From: Mesodorylaimus sp. YZB2_4
Taxonomy: Eukaryota; Nematoda; Enoplea; Dorylaimida; Dorylaimidae
DNA length: 64,000 nt
Direction: 5' to 3'
Assembly (NCBI GenBank): GCA_030248295.1
Contig: JASANH010001039.1
Coordinates: forward strand, 1,426,001 to 1,490,000
Shown: in pieces, positions 58,301 to 64,000 of the stretch
How the letters are laid out: every line of letters begins with the position of its first letter
Position numbering within the stretch: the first letter of the stretch is position 1
Program-made: the position numbers and the translations under genes
The notes under the pieces: generated by a model
What the model was told of the DNA's origin: nothing
What the model saw: only the letters and a program-made list of their open reading frames with translations
Database searches by the model: none

Positions 58301-59560
58301 AATTTGAAATGAGTTTCCCGCCAAATTCATTTTCACAAAACCTGACTTTTACGACGCTCCTTCATACCCGGTCTCAGCTTCTTTAAGCCGAGACCGGGTA
58401 TGAAGACTCGAGTTATAGTGAGACCAAAGTAGGTGAGGCCAGCACACTTACCACAGAACAACAACCCCGACATCGTGCAGGTTCTCCTAACTTCTCGCAA
58501 AGAATAGCCCGACTGCTCGAGTCGGCTGCACAATTCACTACTCAAAGCGAGGCAACCGACTTCCACGTTTAACCCCAACCCATACTCGCTTATCGTTACA
58601 CCCGCTCATTCATGACAACGCAACCTCACTTCATGACTTTTCTTGCATCTCATTGTCGAAGAGCGAAGTGCAGCAGCAGCGGACTTTACGTGACACAGTT
58701 CTTTAATCGAGAAGGAGTCACTGGTTCTGCTCGCCAGATCCTTCAACCTTAAAAGTTTTTGGCTGGAAACGTGTTTTCAAATGAATCATTAACACGTGCT
58801 TGATCACCAACTGATGACGTGTATCGTATATTTGTTATAGAAACTTCGTAATTCAGTCAAACCAGCTCCAGAATGGTTGGAAAAGCGAATCTCCTCCCCC
58901 GAAGATGAAAACCCAACGACTACTCGAACAAAGCGGCAATTTTCGGAAGGTGTCGAGACACCCCCAATAATTGCACAAGTAACCAATGCCTCGGTGGAAC
59001 CAGATGTCTTGGTCATCGAGGCACCACCAGCTAATAGCTCGATGGTCATGCCACCACCGCCAGAACCAGCCCCACGACGTCCACTTAGAATAGCAGCCAC
59101 TGAACCTGGTCTGAAACCTGGAAAGGTAAGAAATCAAAGTATTTTCGAACTCACTATTGATGACTGAAAATGGGTGACTTTTTAGATAAATCGGGGCACT
59201 CAAATGACTCGAGATATCTCAGTACAAACAGGAGACGAGGATGGTGAAGGTGCCTTCGTGGAATATCCAGATCACTTCGACCATCCCGAATTTATGGGCG
59301 TCTTTCATAATTCAAAGAAACATAGGAAACGAAAAGACAAACATAAAGTATGGGTACGACTTGATTGAAAATTTCCAAAAAATCCAACATTCTATACGCT
59401 TTTATAGACGAAAGATAAAAAGCATAAAAGAAAAAGAAAAACAGATGATGAAAATGATGAAGCAAACTTGCCTGCTCCCCCGCCTGTACCGCCACAACCA
59501 ACTATGGAGGAGCCCGACATGGATGGAGCAAAGGAAATAGAGGGACAGGAGGGGCAGTGA
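52398..59560 (+). CDS. SLC6-family (neurotransmitter-transporter-like) membrane protein, 14 exons
   Basis: Exons: 52398-52433, 52884-53070, 53120-53251, 54926-55075, 55326-55593, 56112-56253, 56313-56450, 56750-56978, 57128-57378, 57439-57547, 57869-58137, 58841-59125, 59186-59347 and 59408-59560. Total 2,511 nt, 836 aa; every junction keeps phase. The SLC6 plan is clear: WNFP and FKNGG (TM1), PYILTIILCGMPLYMVELKLGQ (TM2), GIGYAGIFINFTVAIYYAVYAAWTIYYL (TM3), an extracellular loop with several N-x-S/T sites, AKSVGK (TM4-5), VWGDASLLAFFTLFP (TM6), LPFAPIW (TM7-8), YPTWAEGVGW (TM11-12). Ion and substrate positions are changed: WRFP to WNFP, the TM1 Asn to Ala, the TM6 GxG to F-P-T, and the TM8 LDS motif is absent. 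The cytoplasmic tail is long, Pro-rich and ends in a Lys/Arg block and an acidic end. Transport may be lost or changed. Confidence 0.85.
53310..53690 (+). repeat. tRNA-derived SINE in intron 3 of the SLC6-like gene
   Basis: The head 'ggccgaggtggtgcggtgtg' with an A-box-like 'tggtagcgttgcgagtag', a B box 'ggttcgatcgatcccc', then 'cctgacttcgcacgccagg' and 'ggtaccgccgaggtgc'. This is the best preserved copy of the family in the window and lies in sense orientation about 60 bp after the donor. Confidence 0.75.
53691..54925. other. Rest of intron 3 of the SLC6-like gene
   Basis: No exon fits the frame between TM2 and TM3 here. A block at 54290-54420 is purine-rich (gggatag, aggcaatgatagg words). 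Frames on the minus strand are not coding. Confidence 0.4.
56505..56670 (+). repeat. Half-copy of the foldback element seen at 25.2 kb
   Basis: Words 'ctgaccggttggccagacg', 'ttttgcacagagctttcttt', 'cccaggaacatatta', 'ttcggttttccaaaattc' and 'ggcgatgtttccttgtc' follow the same order as 25510-25620. Only one arm is present. It lies in intron 7 of the SLC6-like gene. Confidence 0.65.
58361..58406. repeat. 21-bp near-perfect hairpin
   Basis: The arm 'cttcatacccggtctcagctt' and its inverse 'aagccgagaccgggtatgaag' differ at one position and enclose a 4-base loop (cttt). It lies in intron 11 of the SLC6-like gene. It may be the end of a small element or a processed RNA hairpin. Confidence 0.75.
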
Positions 59561-59577
59561 AACCTTGCTGTGCTGTG

Positions 59578-59715
59578 TTAGTGTCCAAAGTATGGTTCGA
59601 TGCGATGCGTCAAATAAGCGTGCGATGCGACACTTTTGGATCAACTGACACTGTTAAAAGGTGCCTAAAACGTCGCATCGCAAGCTTATTTGACGCATCG
59701 CATCGAATTATACTT
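59578..59715. repeat. Inverted repeat just after the SLC6-like stop codon
   Basis: The arm 'ggttcgatgcgatgcgtcaa' plus 'ataagcgtgcgatgcgac' pairs with 'gtcgcatcgcaagcttat' plus 'ttgacgcatcgcatcgaa'. The arms are about 45 bp and the spacer about 50 bp. It starts 18 nt after the stop at 59558-59560, so if it is in the 3' UTR it would fold into a strong stem. It looks like a small MITE. Confidence 0.75.
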
Positions 59716-59719
59716 CCAG

Positions 59720-60186
59720 CTTTAGTGTTTATGTTCATGCGTGTGACGTTTTTATTGTGCTGTACTCTAGCAGATCAGTGGGTGTGTGTGGACAGAGTAC
59801 AGCATATGTAGAGTACGCTACCTCAGATTGACAAAGTTTTTCACCAAGGGCCACGTAGGGTATGTCGGCTGACTTTTCCGGCGACGATAGTTCTGGCGAT
59901 AGGTTTTTACAGAGCCCCGAACAATTTTTGCGCGGTAACCAGAATCAAGTGACAAGAAACAGTTTAGGAATAGAATTTACAGTCAGCTGAGCGGGAAACA
60001 GTCGTCAGAAAAGCATTCTAGAATACTGCTACAATACATCTAATCATTTTACACTCCTACTCGCACACAAATCCCCTGCGCAGACGCACTTCACACTGTC
60101 TCGATCAAATATAGCCTCCATACTAATCGCAACCAGTCATTCTGGTTTTCGCTGCCAAATCAGTGTGTCTAACAATCGTTTCAAAC
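59720..60186. other. Spacer between the SLC6-like gene and the next gene
   Basis: No coding frame is supported. The 3' end of the SLC6-like transcript and the promoter of the next gene must lie here; no canonical AATAAA was found close to the stop. Confidence 0.4.
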
Positions 60187-61041
60187 ATGTCGATGCGGCG
60201 ACAAAGAACGATACGAAGTGATGGAGGGACTACGATGCAATCGATGATCGACGCCGCCTCTATGATGGGGGATACACCGTCACGTATCGATTTTAGTGGC
60301 GATAAATTACCATTATCCCAACGATTCGATGGACCGATCGGAATTAAGGATGGGATAAAAAAGAAAAAAGTGCGGCCACTTTATAAAGTGGCCACAGCAC
60401 CAGTTTACGATCCGGTCAAGGAACGTGCTGGAGCTGTATCGCTACGAGAGTGAGTTAAATTTTACTGATTGACAAATGACTTTATTTTTCTAAAAAGCAT
60501 AAATGCACCTCGCAATTTCAAAAAAATCACACCAAAATTTTCGAATTTTTGCGATTTTATAGAAAAACCAAAGGAAGTTAAAATGGGCAAAAACCTTAAG
60601 AAAGGAGATACGGCCATGAAAAGGCATAAAAATTAAATGGAAAAAATCTAAAAAAGGCAAAATCACCAAAGAACCAAGATGGCATAATAATTTGCGCAGT
60701 TAGTCAAAAAGAACATTGTAGATACAAAAATCTTAGATACAAGTATTTGTGGCATCAAAAAAACAATAATTGCCCTAATTTTAGGTTCAAATGGTTGATC
60801 TCAGCTAGAGTTATAAAAGCTAAACTTTCATGACAAGACTATAATCTTTTTCAGGGAAATCGAAGACACGTCTCTGAACGAATCGTTACGAAGTAAACGC
60901 GATGACGACGATACGAAGAAAGGCGACCTTTCAACAATGTCGCCACTAGTGCTCAATATCAGCCTGTGCTTTGCTGTCGTGGCTTTGGCGCTTGGGATTG
61001 GAAGTTTTGGTGCATGCGTGTACATGATCCTAACGCCTTGA
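60187..61041 (+). CDS. Small protein with C-terminal membrane segment, unrecognised
   Basis: Exons: 60187-60449 and 60855-61041, phase 2 junction, 149 aa. The donor is GA|GTGAGT and the acceptor TTTTTCAG. The start MSMRRQRTIRSDGG is basic. A KKKK block (IKKKKVRPLYKVATAPVYDP) lies near residue 60, and an acidic patch RDDDDTKK follows in exon 2. Then a single hydrophobic segment (LVLNISLCFAVVALALGIGS, residues about 121-145) ends nearly at the C-terminus. This is the layout of a single-pass or tail-anchored membrane protein. It lies on the same strand 627 nt after the SLC6-like stop. I do not recognise the family. Confidence 0.65.
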
Positions 61042-62640
61042 TTTTGTGACCGATTGTTAGGCCTCTGCGATACTGACATGAGTGAATGAGGAAGTTCAGG
61101 CTGGAACACATTAATGTGAGACAATGCTGCGTTGCTTGTTGCATGTCAATTCGCGTGATAAAAGAATTCGTCAAGTCCAAACAAAAGTTTGTGATCCATT
61201 AAAAATTTTGCGCAACAGCATGCTGTACAGATATATTGTAACTGCCCAATTATGATAACAGATGGCTCCGGGACAGATATTATTCGAGGTGGAACTATTT
61301 GAGGGAGACACATTTCTTTCCATCAAAGTTGTCCTTTAGAACAATTCACAGGCTTCGTACATCGCATAATTTCAATTTCCCGCTAGAAGCTGCTTACGAC
61401 AATTTCACACATGTAAAATGTGCCTCACTTTCGAAACGTTTTCCCTAGGTGTAGCGTGTGTATCCATGGTGTAGCGACAACAGTTTTCTGCAACGCAGTT
61501 TTCCTGTTTTATAACTTTAATTGATTTTTATGTGGCCTGAATGTTGTTGCTATTCTGTTTGAAAAAGCTTTCAAGTGCGGGAAGCCCTGCGCGCAAGCTT
61601 TAAGTGAGGAACCTTTCGCTAATGTAAAACTGCCATAAGCGGCTTGCAGTGGGAAATTCAAATTTTGAATTGTTCGAGATCTATGAAATGGTACGTATAT
61701 AACTTATGACTTTATTCCCAATAGATGGCCGAAAATCTTGTGATTTCCACTGAAAGAGCAGTTTCTTCCATTCTGTAACATCTTATCCCCTTGAAATCGT
61801 ATTACACCACAAGGTTACCGTAAGTGTGCTGCACTGGCACTGGCTGGGCGAGTCCTAGCTATTTCTGCAAATTATCTTCGAAAAACTTTCTGCTGTATAC
61901 TAGCATAAAATCATGCAGCTACAGTACCGTAGAGTAGAATATATGTCCGTCATTGTGGCAGGCTGGCTCCTTTTACGATGGGTGTTTTTCGTCCCTCGGT
62001 GTTCTTGGTTGGTCGACTGCCTAGTGCCGAGGAATCCAACTGCTGATGAAGCCATAACATTTTCGAATTCCTCGCTGTGACTTGACAAATTGACAATGGG
62101 CATAATTTATGGTGCAAACCTGCTCAATCTCGCATTCCCGCCTGATCAAGTTTTTCGAGCATGTAAGCGAGCGAAGTATGTAAGAAAGGCGAGAAGATAA
62201 ATCGGAGCCAGTTGTTGGCGAGCAAGGCGTATCTTTGCTGATTTCTTTCTGCCTACGCCGTCCTTTACGAAAGAAAGACGTAAGAAAATGTGCATTTACA
62301 TTTTTGATGCTTCACAGAAGCTAGTTCTACGATGGTGGGCCGTGTTATTTACAAGCCCTCGCACTCGGTGGTCGCATTAGCCTGACCGACTAAAGCCCCG
62401 GCTAGTCATCGAGCAAAGAGAGACTCGTTGTGTTGCAGCATTTTGGAACGTGGTGAAGGAAGCAGGCGTAACAAGTCCGTCTCTTAGGTGCGTTTACACA
62501 ATTCCATTTCCTCGAGAAGACAGCAGAGCCAAGAAACGCTCGTTCTTCATCCTCACTCTCTTTCCGTTAAGTCGCGTCATCAGACGAGGCCCGTGCGCCA
62601 GTTGTTGAATTGGCCAGCTTCGTCTTCTCTTCGATTCCTT
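61042..62640. other. Intergenic, no gene seen
   Basis: No supported coding region. Short frames only, and no clear repeat. Confidence 0.4.
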
Positions 62641-62656
62641 TTGCCGCAGAGGCGTA

Positions 62657-62929
62657 GTGCGTAAGCATTCACGTAACGGACGTATGCTGCGTGGCGCTAC
62701 TCAATCCATTGTCCCTATCCCCAAGGCTGGCACCAGCCGCCACCCGCTGAATTCTCCACTCCACCTCAGCGGCCTGTTGGAACACAGTGAATCGACGACA
62801 CGGGCCAGCTTCGATTTAGCAACTCCTCGGTCTATACTGCTCGGTCGACTAGACACCCCCCAAACCATCCAGTTTTTCTTATCGAACCGAGGCCGCCCAC
62901 TAGCTAACGCCTTCCTTATATGGTCTTAG
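62657..62929 (+). CDS. Uncertain ORF near the right edge
   Basis: A frame open for about 90 codons, with Met codon at 62684, reads LRGATQSIVPIPKAGTSRHP, then LLEHSESTTRASFDLATPRS and ends NAFLIWS. Codon use is varied and no stop interrupts it. A possible acceptor (tttttgccgcag) precedes it. The Ser/Thr/Arg-rich composition matches no family I know; it may be one exon of a gene or chance in a GC-richer patch. Confidence 0.25.
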   Translation: MRKHSRNGRMLRGATQSIVPIPKAGTSRHPLNSPLHLSGLLEHSESTTRASFDLATPRSILLGRLDTPQTIQFFLSNRGRPLANAFLIWS

Positions 62930-64000
62930 TGCCGTAGTGAAAGCCAGCCAGGCGTCGTGCGCGCGCACTTGCTCCTATTCGATGCTTATTCGCCACATTG
63001 ACGAGGCCGCACACCCGTTTGTATACCTACATTCAATACTGCCATGTAGGGACCTAGTCTAGGTTTCGGTTTAGTCCAGCTGCTGGCCCGTAACGAGCCC
63101 TCGTCCCTGCTCGGACAGTGAACGCGTTGCGTGTTTGTATTCATTACCCACCACGCCTACTCTTGAATTTTTTTAAAAAAAGATTGTACATGGACTGAAA
63201 GATTTTTCAATTTAAAAATAATAATTGAATGAAAAATAAATAATTTGTGAGCACAAAGGGCGACAAAATGGCCGATGAACTTTGTCATTTCGATCGCTCC
63301 TCTCTTTTATCCTTGTTCAACATGGCGCGCAATTTGTTCTGGTCTCTAGTTTGCCTGCAAAACCAGTTTGTTTCGATTTTTCGCGCTTCATTACACATTT
63401 TATAAAATGTCAATGTCGATGGTGCCAAATATGGTTAATTCTTAAATTATGATGCCATATGCGAAAGATTCTTGATTTTTTCTATTTTGCATATAAAACT
63501 CGTCAAAACTTTCTAAAAATATCGTCTCTTCTACATACTTTTATTGTGCCTGCCCCTTGTTCCAGCGGGAACGAGGGTGTATAACATAGGATGATTCAAA
63601 AAAGAGAAAACTTTACGATTTTAGTCCTTTTATATTTCTCCGCCCATTCGTCGTCTGCACGATTGAATATACGAAATCTTTCGTCACATTTTCATTGGCC
63701 TTTTATATTTTCGAAAATGGTCAAAAAGAAGAAATTTATGGGGGCGACGTGTGGCTCATAGTTGCAAGAGGGGGCGTAGTCATCCAGTGGCTCATTCATC
63801 TTTATGGCAGGCACTCTTTCAATGCGTTATTGTCATTTTCTGTCCACTACTTATGAGCCATCGCGAGGCTTGAACGATTGAATATGGTCGTTTTGGCGGG
63901 TTTTTCCATCTTTTACTCGCTATAAACGGTGGCTAGTAGCTCAGTTTCACACGAAACTCATATCGATTCTCGTTTCGAGTTTTTTTGAAATAACATCATT
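62930..64000. other. Right edge, no gene seen
   Basis: AT-rich sequence with no supported ORF, RNA gene or recognisable repeat up to the window end. Confidence 0.4.

Noticed and set aside
1..64000. CRISPR array, bacterial operon or rRNA genes
   Set aside because: Introns, signal-peptide genes and SINEs mark animal nuclear DNA; no regularly spaced short repeats or rRNA-like conserved blocks were seen.

Overview
This window is nuclear DNA from an invertebrate animal. Every recognisable gene is split by GT-AG introns. Many introns are only 49-60 nt, and their 3' ends read like TTTTCAG or TTTTTAG, a pattern seen in nematodes and some other compact invertebrate genomes. I cannot name the species. 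Mobile DNA fills much of the sequence.

Layout: 1-6.5 kb holds no gene I can support, only a possible relic of a Tc1/mariner-type transposase near 3.1 kb. From 6.5 to 16.8 kb, all on the minus strand, lies a large Helitron-like element. It has a multi-exon gene for a replication protein A (RPA)-like zinc/OB-fold protein at 6.5-9.7 kb. It also has a long gene (16.8 to 10.3 kb) whose 3' half encodes a PIF1/Helitron-type helicase joined to a ubiquitin-specific protease (USP, peptidase C19) domain with Cys and His boxes present. The helicase gene is broken by two in-frame TAG codons and several frameshifts. I see no HUH Rep nuclease motif in it, and about 850 codons upstream of the helicase match nothing I recognise. 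About 1-kb direct repeats lie upstream at 17.2-18.6 kb.

From 19.3 to 47.4 kb is a cluster of paralogous secreted proteins. Each has a signal-peptide exon, two exons forming a C-type-lectin-like domain (CTLD) and one exon forming a PAN/Apple domain. Six copies lie on the minus strand (19.3, 22.0, 29.8, 33.0, 37.7 and 42.0 kb) and two on the plus strand (40.3 and 46.4 kb). Five look intact and three are broken. A tandem 4.3-kb duplication and a partly deleted plus-strand duplicate show how the array grew. Between the genes lie SINEs, foldback elements, MITEs and a decayed Tc1/mariner-type transposase (26.4-27.5 kb). A GC-rich block at 29.0-29.3 kb carries CRE, CCAAT and E-box words in front of a small ORF with a hydrophobic N-terminus.

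From 52.4 to 59.6 kb on the plus strand is a 14-exon SLC6-family transporter-like gene encoding 836 aa, with consistent phases at every junction. It keeps the 12-membrane-segment plan but has lost most residues that bind Na+, Cl- and substrate in this family. Just downstream (60.2-61.0 kb) is a two-exon gene for a 149-aa protein with a C-terminal membrane segment. The last 3 kb holds only one uncertain ORF.

The most unusual items are the helicase-USP fusion on a Helitron-like element, the motif-depleted SLC6 protein, and the CTLD-PAN array with traceable duplication and decay.
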